Source of the DNA: Acidimicrobiaceae bacterium
Lineage (GTDB): Bacteria > Actinomycetota > Acidimicrobiia > Acidimicrobiales > RAAP-2
NCBI GenBank assembly: GCA_003132305.1
Contig: PKXJ01000021.1
Span: 1-64,000 of the forward strand
DNA length: 64,000 nucleotides
Reading direction: 5' to 3'
The translations under genes were made by a program, and so were the position numbers. How positions within the stretch are numbered: the stretch's first letter is position 1; each line of letters begins with the position of its first letter. The notes under the pieces are model-generated. The model made no database searches. It was given only the letters and a program-made list of their open reading frames with translations, and had not been told where the DNA came from. Shown piece by piece: positions 35,522 through 43,931 of the stretch.

Positions 35522-36262
35522 GTGCCCGATCCACGCCCCACACCCTTTCCCGCGTCCATCGAGCGCTCGAGCGTTCCCCGGCACGTGGCCATCGTGATGG
35601 ACGGAAGTGGTCGCTGGGCCCAGCGTCAAGGACTGCCTCGAACCGAGGGCCATGGCGCGGGCGAAGTGTCCCTCGTGGACACGACCTACGGCGCCCTCGC
35701 GGCGGGCGTGAAGGCGCTCACCGTCTTCGCTTTTTCAACGGAAAACTGGCGTCGACCGGTGGACGAAGTGCGCTACCTGATGAACTTCAATCGTGGACTC
35801 TTGGAACGGCGCCAGCACGAACTCAACGCCGACGGCGTGCGCATTGTCTTCTCGGGACGACGCGACTGGCGCGTGCCGAGGAGTGTGGGGTCACGCATGG
35901 ACGAAGCGGCCGAGTTGACCAAGAACAATAAGGACTTGACGCTCAACATCGCGTTCAACTACGGGGGGCGCGCCGAGATCGTTGACGCGGTGCGCGAACT
36001 CGTGCAGGACAAGGTGCCCGCGAAAAAGATTGACGAGAAGAAGATTCGTGAACGGCTCTACCATCCCGAGTTGCCCGATCTCGATCTCGTGGTGCGTACC
36101 TCGGGGGAGTATCGAATCTCGAACTTCTTGCTCTGGGAGATGGCGTACTCCGAGTTGATCTTCACCGAAGTCCTCTGGCCCGACTTTCGTCGCGAGGACC
36201 TCTACCAAGCCATTGAGGAGTACCAGCGCCGCGAGCGACGATTCGGCGGGGTCGACCAGTGA
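35522..36262 (+). CDS. uppS: Isoprenyl (undecaprenyl) diphosphate synthase
   Basis: A 246-residue cis-prenyltransferase: HVAIVMDGSGRWAQRQGL at about 21-38, FAFSTENWRRP, AFNYGGRAEIVDAV, LVVRTSGEYRISNFLLWE and FTEVLWPDF. It makes the lipid carrier for cell-wall synthesis. The usual MDGNGRWA motif reads MDGSGRWA, an Asn-to-Ser change at a residue conserved in most family members. I chose the GTG at 35522 on the promoter spacing; a TTG at 35516 is possible. Overlaps the next gene by 4 bp. Confidence 0.93.
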   Translation: MPDPRPTPFPASIERSSVPRHVAIVMDGSGRWAQRQGLPRTEGHGAGEVSLVDTTYGALAAGVKALTVFAFSTENWRRPVDEVRYLMNFNRGLLERRQHELNADGVRIVFSGRRDWRVPRSVGSRMDEAAELTKNNKDLTLNIAFNYGGRAEIVDAVRELVQDKVPAKKIDEKKIRERLYHPELPDLDLVVRTSGEYRISNFLLWEMAYSELIFTEVLWPDFRREDLYQAIEEYQRRERRFGGVDQ

Positions 36263-36474
36263 GCTTGTTGCGCGCGACGATCGTCGTTCTACTCCTGTTG
36301 TACGTACTCCTGTGGGTGTTGGCCCTTAACGGCGCGACGAGTCTCGTCGGACCGTTGGTGGTGCCGCCCGTCCTCGCGCTCATCGTGGCGTTGGGCGTTG
36401 CGTTGCAACGCTACATGGGACTTCCGGCGCGAAAACAGCACTTCAACCATCCCGAGGATGACACCAAGCCGTGA
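36259..36474 (+). CDS. Small two-TM membrane protein
   Basis: A 71-residue protein with two hydrophobic helices (IVVLLLLYVLLWVLAL at about 8-23 and PLVVPPVLALIVALGVAL at about 32-49) and a charged C-terminus. It overlaps uppS and recO by 4 bp each, so it is a genuine operon member although small. No family recognised. Confidence 0.7.
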   Translation: MSLLRATIVVLLLLYVLLWVLALNGATSLVGPLVVPPVLALIVALGVALQRYMGLPARKQHFNHPEDDTKP

Positions 36475-37226
36475 AGGAGATCAAGGACGACGCGGTGGTG
36501 CTGCGAACGTACAAGTCCGGTGAAGCGGACCGAGTGGTCGTGCTCTGGACGCGCCACCACGGGAAGGTTCGCGTCCTCGCCAAGGGCGTGCGAAAGACGA
36601 CGAGCCGCATGGGCGGATCCTTGGAGACGCTCGCCTACGTGACGGTCGATCTCGTAAAGACTCGCGGCGAGTTATACGTCGCGCGCCACGTTCAACACCG
36701 TGAGCACCTCGCCACGCTTCGCTCGTCGTACTCGCGCATCTCGGCCGGCTACGCCGTTGTCGAAGCGGTCGACGCGATTCCCTCGGACGAAGTTCCCGAC
36801 GAGGAGATCTTCGACCTCTTGACACGGGTCCTGCTGACCCTCGACGACGACGCCTTCGAACCCACGCTCGTGCCGACGTCGTTCTACTTTCGCCTCCTTG
36901 CGCTCGACGGGTCCGAGCCGGTGGTGGAGGTCTGCGTCAACTGCGGTCGTCGCGGACCGCTCGTCGCCTTTGACGCGCAGATCGGCGGCACGCTGTGTGA
37001 CGAGTGTCGTCAAGGTGTCACGCTTTCCAACGACGCGCTGGTGCTCATTCGCCGGGTCGTCGGCGGAGACCTCGCCAACGTGTTGCGCGAAGAGAGCCCG
37101 AAGGGGGCCGGTGAAGTGATGGCCATCGCCCAAGAGGCGATTGAGGTCCACTTCGGCAAGCGACTTCGCGCGCCGAGTTCCGTCGCACCCCTATTGGCGC
37201 CCCCGAAGCGTGAGGTTTCGTCGTGA
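36471..37226 (+). CDS. recO: DNA repair protein RecO
   Basis: A 251-residue RecO: N-terminal OB fold (DDAVVLRTYKSGEADRVVVL then WTRHHGKVRVLAKGVRK), a helical middle, and a zinc finger CVNCGRRGPLVAFD...LCDECRQG at about 157-183. It loads RecA in the RecFOR pathway with RecR. GTG start, 4-bp overlap with the small membrane gene. The uppS-recO order is common in actinobacteria. Confidence 0.94.
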   Translation: MKEIKDDAVVLRTYKSGEADRVVVLWTRHHGKVRVLAKGVRKTTSRMGGSLETLAYVTVDLVKTRGELYVARHVQHREHLATLRSSYSRISAGYAVVEAVDAIPSDEVPDEEIFDLLTRVLLTLDDDAFEPTLVPTSFYFRLLALDGSEPVVEVCVNCGRRGPLVAFDAQIGGTLCDECRQGVTLSNDALVLIRRVVGGDLANVLREESPKGAGEVMAIAQEAIEVHFGKRLRAPSSVAPLLAPPKREVSS

Positions 37227-37236
37227 GGTCATCGCC

Positions 37237-38331
37237 GTGAATAACTTTGGCGTCTACGTGCACGTGCCGTTCTGCGCGCACCGCTGCGACTACTGTGCCT
37301 TCGCGACGTACTCGGACCGCGACCATCTCATGGACGACTACGTCGAGGCCGTGCTCCAAGAGATCGCTCTCGCCAAGGAGAAGGGACTTCCAGTAGCCAC
37401 GTCGGTGTTCTTCGGTGGGGGAACGCCGTCACGCCTTCGAGCCAGTGAACTCCTTCGCATTCTGGACGCGATAGAGCGCGCTGACGACGCCGAAGTGACC
37501 GTCGAGTGCAATCCCGAAGACGCCAGTCTCGAGCGACTGAGCGAGTATCTGGCCGGCGGTGTGACGCGCATGAGCTTTGGCGTGCAGTCCACGCAACCAG
37601 CCGTGCTCGCGGACCTCGGTCGCCGTCACGGCACGATGGCTCACCGTGAAGTCTCAATCGCGGTCACCGAAGCGGGCTTTACGACGTGGAACATGGACCT
37701 CATCGTGGGATCACGGGCCGAGAGTCTCGACGACGTTCAAAACACCTTGAACGACCTGCTCACCCTCGAACATCCGCCGCCCCACATCAGTTGCTACGCT
37801 CTGACGCCCGAGCCCGCGACCCCACTCGGACGAGACCGCGCTCGTCACCCCGACGAGGACGCGACGGCCGACGCTTACGACCTCGTCGGTGAAGTGCTCG
37901 ATCAACACGGTTACCTCTGGGAGGAGATTTCGAACTGGGCGAAGCCCGGTCACGAGTGTCGCCACAATCACGTCTACTGGGACCGCGAGGACTACGTGGG
38001 CTTTGGCTCGGCGGCGCACTCGCACCAACACGGCCGACGCTTTTGGAACGTACGCACGCCCGATCGTTACGTCGAACTTCTTCGAAGGGGTGAATCGCCG
38101 CTCGGCGGCGAGGAGTTCTTGGACGAGTCCACCCAGCTCTTCGAAGCCGAGTCGCTGGCCCTTCGAACGGCGCGCGGTGTACCCCTGGAGGCGTTCGATT
38201 CACTTGAGGAGATTGCGCACCTCGTTGACGTGCGCGAGGGACGAGTGGCCTTGACGCCAAAGGCCCGTCTCGTAGCTAATCAGGTGATCGTCCGCTTAAG
38301 GAGTAGCGAGTCCTCCAGTAACCTTGCCTGA
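37237..38331 (+). CDS. hemW: HemW-type radical SAM protein
   Basis: A 364-residue radical SAM enzyme homologous to HemW (formerly labelled coproporphyrinogen III oxidase-like): cluster cysteines in VPFCAHRCDYCAFATY at about 9-24, then SVFFGGGTPSRL, VTVECNPEDAS and MSFGVQSTQPAVLADLGRRH. HemW is a heme chaperone rather than an oxidase in studied bacteria. I place the start at the GTG at 37237, which has GAGG 8 bases upstream; the longer frame overlaps recO. The stop overlaps the glyS ATG (TGATG). Confidence 0.92.
   Translation: MNNFGVYVHVPFCAHRCDYCAFATYSDRDHLMDDYVEAVLQEIALAKEKGLPVATSVFFGGGTPSRLRASELLRILDAIERADDAEVTVECNPEDASLERLSEYLAGGVTRMSFGVQSTQPAVLADLGRRHGTMAHREVSIAVTEAGFTTWNMDLIVGSRAESLDDVQNTLNDLLTLEHPPPHISCYALTPEPATPLGRDRARHPDEDATADAYDLVGEVLDQHGYLWEEISNWAKPGHECRHNHVYWDREDYVGFGSAAHSHQHGRRFWNVRTPDRYVELLRRGESPLGGEEFLDESTQLFEAESLALRTARGVPLEAFDSLEEIAHLVDVREGRVALTPKARLVANQVIVRLRSSESSSNLA
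38319..38324 (+). promoter_or_regulatory. glyS -10 element, leaderless layout
   Basis: TAACCT, 6 bases, then the ATG at 38331. It lies within the end of hemW, so glyS may have its own internal promoter besides read-through. Confidence 0.5.
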
Positions 38332-39653
38332 TGGAAGTTACGCCCGAACTCGACGCGGACCTGCTCGACAAGGTCACGAACCTCGCGAAACGACGGGGTT
38401 TTGTCTTCCCCTCGGCCGAGATCTACGGCGGCTTTCGCTCGACGTACGACTACGGCCCCCTGGGCGTCAACATGCTTCGCAACGTCAAGCAGGCCTGGTG
38501 GCGATCGATGGTCCAGACGCGTCACGACATCGTCGGACTCGACGCCGCGATCATGGGCCCACCGGCGGTGTGGGCGGCTTCGGGTCACTTGGAGACCTTC
38601 ACGGACCCGCTCGTTGACTGTCTGGTGTGCAAGGAGCGCTGGCGCGAAGACAAGATCGACGGGGTCTGTCCGAACTGTGGTTCCACGAAGTTCACGGCTC
38701 CGCGGGCCTTTAACTTGATGTTCAAGACCCAAGCGGGCCCGGTGGAGGGTGAGGGCTCGACGGCGTACCTGCGCCCCGAGACGGCCCAGGGTATCTTTAC
38801 CAACTTCGCCAACGTGCTCGCTACGACCAGAAAGAAGCCGCCCTTCGGCATCGCCCAAGTCGGTAAGACCTTTCGCAACGAGATCACCCCGCAAAACTTC
38901 GTCTTTCGAACCCGGGAGTTTGAACAGATGGAGATGGAGTACTTCGTTTCGCCCGACAGCGCCGAGGAGTGGTACCGGTACTGGATCGAGGAGCGTTTGA
39001 ACTGGTACCTCGACCTCGGTATTCCCAAAGCGCTTCTTCGTAAGCACGAACACGCCCAAGAAGACCTCTCGCACTACTCCCGGGGTACTACGGATATCGA
39101 GTTCCTCTACCCCTGGGGCTGGGACGAGCTCGAGGGCGTCGCTAATCGCGGCGACTACGACTTGACCCAGCACGCCAAGCACTCGGGCGTCGCGCTCGAC
39201 TACTTCGATCAAGCGACGAACGAGCGCTACACGCCCTACGTCATTGAGCCGGCGGCCGGCGCGACGCGCGCGATGCTGGCCTTTCTGCTCGCGGCCTATC
39301 ACGAAGACGAAGTTGAGGGCGAGACGCGCAGTGTCCTTCGTCTCGACTGGCGCCTCGCGCCCTACCAAGTCGCGGTGCTACCGCTGTCGAAGAAGCCCGA
39401 GCTCGAAGGTGTCTCGACGGAGGTGCTGAACTCGCTGCAGCCCCACTTCATGTGCGACTACGACGTCACCCAGTCGATCGGTCGTCGCTACCGGCGTCAA
39501 GACGAAGTCGGCACGCCGTACTGCGTGACGATTGACTTTGAGACACTCAACGACCGCGCGGTCACCGTGCGCGACCGTGACACGACGGCGCAAGTTCGTG
39601 TGCCGATCGCCGAGCTGACGCAGCATTTTTGGAACCTCACAGCGGCGAGTTAA
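38331..39653 (+). CDS. glyS: Glycyl-tRNA synthetase, single-chain alpha2 type
   Basis: A 440-residue class II synthetase of the dimeric type found in actinobacteria and eukaryotes, not the alpha2beta2 form. Visible are the RGFVFPSAEIYGG N-terminus, a zinc site (CLVCKERWREDK...CPNCGS, about 95-125), motif 2 (TFRNEITPQNFVFRTREFEQ), motif 3 (FLLAAYHEDEVEGETRSVLR region) and the anticodon-binding C-terminal domain. Overlaps hemW by one base. Confidence 0.97.
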   Translation: MEVTPELDADLLDKVTNLAKRRGFVFPSAEIYGGFRSTYDYGPLGVNMLRNVKQAWWRSMVQTRHDIVGLDAAIMGPPAVWAASGHLETFTDPLVDCLVCKERWREDKIDGVCPNCGSTKFTAPRAFNLMFKTQAGPVEGEGSTAYLRPETAQGIFTNFANVLATTRKKPPFGIAQVGKTFRNEITPQNFVFRTREFEQMEMEYFVSPDSAEEWYRYWIEERLNWYLDLGIPKALLRKHEHAQEDLSHYSRGTTDIEFLYPWGWDELEGVANRGDYDLTQHAKHSGVALDYFDQATNERYTPYVIEPAAGATRAMLAFLLAAYHEDEVEGETRSVLRLDWRLAPYQVAVLPLSKKPELEGVSTEVLNSLQPHFMCDYDVTQSIGRRYRRQDEVGTPYCVTIDFETLNDRAVTVRDRDTTAQVRVPIAELTQHFWNLTAAS

Positions 39654-39655
39654 AC

Positions 39656-40396
39656 GTGGCGGACGACGGACGCGGCATGAAGTTCGGCACCGTGGCCGAA
39701 AACTACGACCGCTATCGAGCGAGCCCGCCCCAAGAAGCGGCCGCACTCTTCGGCGATCTACAGGGACTCGACGTGCTGGAAGTCGGAGCGGGGACCGGCA
39801 AACTCACGCGCTTTCTCCTCGAACTCGGCGCGGACCTCAGCATCATCGAACCCGACGACGATATGCGCAAGATCCTCCTTCGTCAAAGCCCTAACGTTCA
39901 CGTACTTAAGGGACGAGCGGAAGAGATCCCCGTCGACGACAGCTCTTTTGACGCGGTCTTCTCCTCTTCGGCGTGGCACTGGTTCCAACAGCCCGACGCC
40001 ACGAACGAGATGGCTCGCGTACTGCGCAGTAACGGCACCCTCTACGTTCTGTGGAACGGCTTCAGTCGCGACGTTCCCTGGATGGCGCAACTCACGACCC
40101 TGCGTGAACGACCCGCGGACGCGAACGCTCGACCGCGCGGGTGGCGAGGAGATTTTGACGCCGACGGGGCCTTCGTCGACGTGCGCGACGTGTCACTCGA
40201 CTGGACGTTCACACGGTCGATCGACGACGTCGTGGCGCTCTTTTCGACGTACTCGGGCGCCATCATTCAAAGCCACGAAGAGCGCGGGGAGATGGAGAAG
40301 GCGGTGCGCCAACGCTTGGTCGAACACGTGGGCGACGGCGTCGTGGTGCTCCCGATGACGCTGCGTGGCACTATTGCTCGGCGACGACCTCGCTGA
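39656..40396 (+). CDS. Class I SAM-dependent methyltransferase
   Basis: A protein of about 246 residues of the Methyltransf_11 type: FGTVAENYDRYRASPP, then VLEVGAGTGKLTRFL (motif I), IIEPDDDM and VFSSSAWHWFQ. Substrate unknown. The start may be the GTG at 39656, just after glyS, or the ATG at 39677; neither has a clear Shine-Dalgarno site. Its 3' end overlaps the convergent MFS gene by 26 bp. Confidence 0.85.
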   Translation: MADDGRGMKFGTVAENYDRYRASPPQEAAALFGDLQGLDVLEVGAGTGKLTRFLLELGADLSIIEPDDDMRKILLRQSPNVHVLKGRAEEIPVDDSSFDAVFSSSAWHWFQQPDATNEMARVLRSNGTLYVLWNGFSRDVPWMAQLTTLRERPADANARPRGWRGDFDADGAFVDVRDVSLDWTFTRSIDDVVALFSTYSGAIIQSHEERGEMEKAVRQRLVEHVGDGVVVLPMTLRGTIARRRPR

Positions 40397-41585
40397 TCGC
40401 GGGCGTTCCCGGCTTGGGCGATCGCCAGGCCAGCGCGGGTATCAAGAGGGCCACGCCGAGAATCCCGCCCAGCCAGCAGTCCCCGTACCAGCCGAAGTGG
40501 GCGTAGAGCTGGCCGGCGAGGTACGAACCCACCGACGCGCCGGCAAAGGCGCTGACCATGTACGCACTGTTTAAGCGAGAACGCTCACCGGGCAAGAGGC
40601 TGTAGATAACCGACTGGTTCGTGATTTGCATGCCCTGCATACCGGTGTCCAACACCATGATGCCCAGGGCCAGCAGGATCACCGTGTTTCTCCCCAGCGC
40701 GAGGATAACGAAGGAGACGAGTAACAAAAGCGAAAAGACGATGGTGCTGGCGTGCGTGCGCTGACGATCGGCCTGGCGACCGGCGGCGTTCGCCGCTAAC
40801 ACACCCGCGACGCCGAAGAGTCCAAAGAGTCCGATCACCGCGTTGGAGTAGTGAAAGGGCTCTCCGGCGAGGAGAAAGGAGAGCGTCGTCCACAGCGCGC
40901 TGTTGCACGCGAAGATGACCGCGCCAAAGTACGCACGACGGCGAAGTTGGCGTTGCGTGACGAAGAGAGAGAACACGCCCGCGACGAGCTTTCGATAGGC
41001 CACGTGCTCGCGGGCCGGTTCGTTCGGCAGTACTCGGTGCAAGACCACCGCCATCACCGCGAGGAGGGCCGCCGCGGCCCAGTACACGGTGCGCCAACCT
41101 GCCGCCTGGGCCACGAGACCCGACGCCGTGCGCGACAGCAAGATGCCCAGCAAGAGACCCGTCATGACGCGCGCGATCACGCGACCACGCTGCGCGGGCT
41201 CGGCCAGGTCGACCGCGAGTGGTACCAGCACTTGGCCGCCGACGGACGAGAGACCAATGACGAGCGTCACGGCACCGAGGAGCGTGAACGACGTCAACAT
41301 CGCGGCGACGCCCATCGTGAGCGCGGCGAGCGCGAAGATGCTGACGGCGAGACGTCGTCGTGGCCAGATATCGCCCAGGGGAACCACGAAGGCGAGACCC
41401 AGCGCGTAACCGGTCTGAATGAAAGTCATCAGCAACGACGCGCGAGCCGAACCGACGTGGAAGTTCTTGGAGATCTGGTGCAACAGCGGCTGCAAGTAGT
41501 AAAGGTTGGCGACGATGATGCCAATCGCGATCGCCATCAAAGTGATGAGGGCGCTAGAAAGTGGCTTTTTAGCTTCGACGCTCAT
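40371..41585 (-). CDS. MFS transporter
   Basis: A 404-residue major facilitator with about 12 hydrophobic segments. It shows the loop 2-3 signature in the form VVPLGDIWPRRRLAV at about 64-78 and an Arg/Gln-rich central loop. The sequence resembles small-molecule or drug efflux members. Single gene with a leaderless-type promoter. Substrate not determinable. Confidence 0.88.
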   Translation of the reverse strand: MSVEAKKPLSSALITLMAIAIGIIVANLYYLQPLLHQISKNFHVGSARASLLMTFIQTGYALGLAFVVPLGDIWPRRRLAVSIFALAALTMGVAAMLTSFTLLGAVTLVIGLSSVGGQVLVPLAVDLAEPAQRGRVIARVMTGLLLGILLSRTASGLVAQAAGWRTVYWAAAALLAVMAVVLHRVLPNEPAREHVAYRKLVAGVFSLFVTQRQLRRRAYFGAVIFACNSALWTTLSFLLAGEPFHYSNAVIGLFGLFGVAGVLAANAAGRQADRQRTHASTIVFSLLLLVSFVILALGRNTVILLALGIMVLDTGMQGMQITNQSVIYSLLPGERSRLNSAYMVSAFAGASVGSYLAGQLYAHFGWYGDCWLGGILGVALLIPALAWRSPKPGTPAISEVVAEQ

Positions 41586-41591
41586 CGCAAC

Positions 41592-41597
41592 ACCTTA
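41592..41597 (-). promoter_or_regulatory. MFS gene -10 element, leaderless layout
   Basis: On the minus strand TAAGGT, 6 bases, then the ATG at 41585. Confidence 0.6.
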
Positions 41598-41642
41598 AAA
41601 GACGTTAATTGAGGCTAGCGGTCTCTTGGAAAAAGTGAGACG

Positions 41643-42062
41643 CTACGACGTTGCTCGGGGGGGAATGGAGTACGTCACTTGAGCCTTGGCCACGAGGTCG
41701 GTTGAGCCCCTAGAAAAAAGCTCGACGTCGACGACGGCGAGACGACTGCCGAGCTTGATGAGGCGCGCGCGCGCCATGAGGTCCGCGATTTCGGGTTTAC
41801 GAAGAAAGTCAATGTGCAGACTCGTCGTGACGGCGAGCAGCACCGGGCCGATGTGGGCGAGCGTGATGAGCCACGCAGAGTTGTCGGCGAGCGCCATCAT
41901 GGTCGGGCCCGCCACCGTTCCGCCGGGCCGAGAGTTTCGTGCATCCACCGGCTGAGCAATTAACAACGTGTCGCCGTCGAGCGACTCGATTCGAGGAACC
42001 TGCCAGTCGGGAAAGGCGTCATCGACGATCTTTTGTAGTTCATCGATACTCAGAACGGTCAT
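41643..42062 (-). CDS. Hotdog-fold thioesterase (PaaI-like)
   Basis: A 139-residue hotdog protein: NSRPGGTVAGPTMMALADNS at about 60-79 carries the catalytic-loop pattern, followed by VTTSLHIDFLRKP and RLAVVDVELFSRG. Family members hydrolyse acyl-CoA thioesters. I use the ATG at 42062 (MTVLSIDEL), 4 bases after the permease stop; the longer frame overlaps that gene. It is the last gene of the ABC operon. Confidence 0.85.
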   Translation of the reverse strand: MTVLSIDELQKIVDDAFPDWQVPRIESLDGDTLLIAQPVDARNSRPGGTVAGPTMMALADNSAWLITLAHIGPVLLAVTTSLHIDFLRKPEIADLMARARLIKLGSRLAVVDVELFSRGSTDLVAKAQVTYSIPPRATS

Positions 42063-42066
42063 GCGA

Positions 42067-42864
42067 CTAGGCGACCTTGCGGTATCGATTGACGGCGAGT
42101 GGCGCCAGCACGACGATGGCACCCACCGCCCACGCGAGGGAGATCCACGTGGACTGTCCGTGAGGATCACCGAGCATCAATCCTCGGACCGCGACGACCG
42201 TTTGGCTGATCGGCTGATTGATAGCGAACGGTTGAAGCCAACCGGGCATGGTGGAGACCAAAACGAAGATGGACGACACGAACGTGAGGGGAAAGATGAT
42301 GGGAAAGGTAATTGCCTGCGCCGCTTCAGAGTTCGGCGCGGCGAGTCCGATGAAGGCAAATCCCCACGAAAGACAGTACGCGAAGAGCAACATCAAGAGG
42401 CTCGCCTGAATGTACGCCACGAAGCCGCCGCCTGGTCGAAAGCCCACGAGAAAACCTACGCCGGTGATGATGACGAGCACGATGACGTTGCGGAACATGT
42501 CCGAGATTGTTCGGCCGGCGAGCACGGCCAAGCGAGCCATGGGAAGAGCTCGGAATCGTTCGATCAGACCTTTCTGAAGATCCTCAGCCAGTCCGATCGC
42601 GGTGCCCACCGAGCCAAAGATCATTGTCTGCACCAAGATGCCCGGAATCAGGTAGTTCACGTAGGAGGTGCTGGGAATGTTTATGACGCCGGCGAATACG
42701 TAGCGAAAGAGTATGACGAACATGATGGGCTGAATGATCATGAAGACGATGGCCACGGGAATTCGCACGAGCGACATAAGGTTGCGTCGAGCAATGGTGA
42801 GGACGTCGCTTATCGCCCAACGAAACGACGAGTGCGTTGAGGCGGAAGAGGGGAGGGTGTTCAC
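42067..42864 (-). CDS. ABC-2 type permease (DrrB-like)
   Basis: A 265-residue permease with about 6 membrane segments and the ABC-2 pattern: LVRIPVAIVFMIIQPIMFVI, then LIPGILVQTMIFGSVGTAIG and LPMARLAVLAGRTISD. Together with the upstream ATPase it forms a DrrAB-like exporter of drugs or lipids. Its start overlaps the ATPase stop by 4 bp. Confidence 0.9.
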   Translation of the reverse strand: MNTLPSSASTHSSFRWAISDVLTIARRNLMSLVRIPVAIVFMIIQPIMFVILFRYVFAGVINIPSTSYVNYLIPGILVQTMIFGSVGTAIGLAEDLQKGLIERFRALPMARLAVLAGRTISDMFRNVIVLVIITGVGFLVGFRPGGGFVAYIQASLLMLLFAYCLSWGFAFIGLAAPNSEAAQAITFPIIFPLTFVSSIFVLVSTMPGWLQPFAINQPISQTVVAVRGLMLGDPHGQSTWISLAWAVGAIVVLAPLAVNRYRKVA

Positions 42865-43862
42865 GCTCGGGCCCTTCTCCTTTGGCGGCCACCGGGCGTC
42901 GCGTCCTCAACAGTTGGATCCTCCGCCTTATGACCGGTCAAGTTAAGGAAAACGTCGTCCAGACTGGGCTCTCGCAGCGCTAGACCACTGAGCGCGATGC
43001 CGGCGCCGTCAATTCGTCGCAGTGCGTCCGCCGTGACGGCTGGTCCGTTGTCCACCGTCATTTCGATGACCGTGCCTTCCAGGTTGGCCGGTTTGTCAGA
43101 GAGATCAGCAATGAGCGTTCGGACGCGCGAGGCGTCGTCGGTGGACGCGAAACTCAGGACGAGCACCGTCGCACCCATTTGGGCCTTTAACTGGGCGGAC
43201 GTTCCCTGGGCGATGATTTTGCCGTGATCGAGTACGACGAGTTGACGAGCGAGTCGATCGGCTTCGTCGAGGTACTGGGTCGTGAGCAGTACCGTCGTTC
43301 CACCTTCAACGAGACGCTCGATGATGCCCCAGAGATCCTGTCGACTCTGCGGATCGAGCCCCGTCGTTGGTTCATCGAGAAAGAGGATGGGCGGATTGGC
43401 GACGAGGGCCGCCGCGAGGTCGAGTCGGCGACGCATGCCGCCCGAATACGTCTTGGTGATGCGATTCGCCGCGTCACTGAGACCGAAATCGTCGAGTAAC
43501 TGTCGGGACTTCGCCACCACGTAGGCCTTGTTGAGGTGATTGAGCAGTCCAACCATGCGAAGGTTCTCAAAACCCGTGAGGTTTTCGTCCACCGTCGCGT
43601 TTTGACCGGCGAGGCCGATGTGACGACGGACCTGGTTGGGCTGTTTCACGACGTCGTAGCCCGCGACCGTGGCGCTGCCGCTACTGGGCGAGAGGATGGT
43701 GGCCAGAATTCGTACCATCGTCGTTTTTCCCGAACCGTTGGGACCGAGCAGCCCAAAGACTTGGCCGGTGGGCACGTGCAGGGTCACGTCGTCGAGGGCG
43801 CGAACGTCGCCGTCGTTGAAGGTTCGTACAATATTGAGGGCTTCAACGGCGAACTCGGACAT
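42861..43862 (-). CDS. ABC transporter ATPase (DrrA-like)
   Basis: A 333-residue ATPase: Walker A GPNGSGKTT at about 39-47, Q-loop, signature YSGGMRRRLDLAAALV, Walker B ILFLDEPTTGLDPQSR, H-loop TTQYLDEADRLA, and the DrrA-type C-terminal domain (LALREPSLDDVFLNLTGHKA). It powers the adjacent permease. ATG start 7 bases after a TAAACT -10. It is divergent from dnaG. Confidence 0.93.
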   Translation of the reverse strand: MSEFAVEALNIVRTFNDGDVRALDDVTLHVPTGQVFGLLGPNGSGKTTMVRILATILSPSSGSATVAGYDVVKQPNQVRRHIGLAGQNATVDENLTGFENLRMVGLLNHLNKAYVVAKSRQLLDDFGLSDAANRITKTYSGGMRRRLDLAAALVANPPILFLDEPTTGLDPQSRQDLWGIIERLVEGGTTVLLTTQYLDEADRLARQLVVLDHGKIIAQGTSAQLKAQMGATVLVLSFASTDDASRVRTLIADLSDKPANLEGTVIEMTVDNGPAVTADALRRIDGAGIALSGLALREPSLDDVFLNLTGHKAEDPTVEDATPGGRQRRRARA

Positions 43863-43869
43863 AGCGAGC

Positions 43870-43875
43870 AGTTTA
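43870..43875 (-). promoter_or_regulatory. ABC operon -10 element, leaderless layout
   Basis: On the minus strand TAAACT, 7 bases, then the ATG at 43862. Confidence 0.55.
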
Positions 43876-43919
43876 GAGATACCCGAGAGGCCCTCAGCGC
43901 GACATTGACAGAGAACCGG

Positions 43920-43925
43920 TACTTT
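43920..43925 (+). promoter_or_regulatory. dnaG -10 element, leaderless layout
   Basis: TACTTT, 6 bases, then the ATG at 43932. A TTGACA occurs at 43905-43910 but is too close to act as its -35. Confidence 0.5.
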
Positions 43926-43931
43926 CTTTCT

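Noticed and set aside
38280-39368. A 362-residue open frame antisense to glyS
   Set aside because: It lies wholly on the opposite strand of a clear glyS and end of hemW; high-GC codon bias produces such frames.
43905-43910. TTGACA as a dnaG -35 box
   Set aside because: Only 9 bp from the -10-like TACTTT, too short for a normal promoter.
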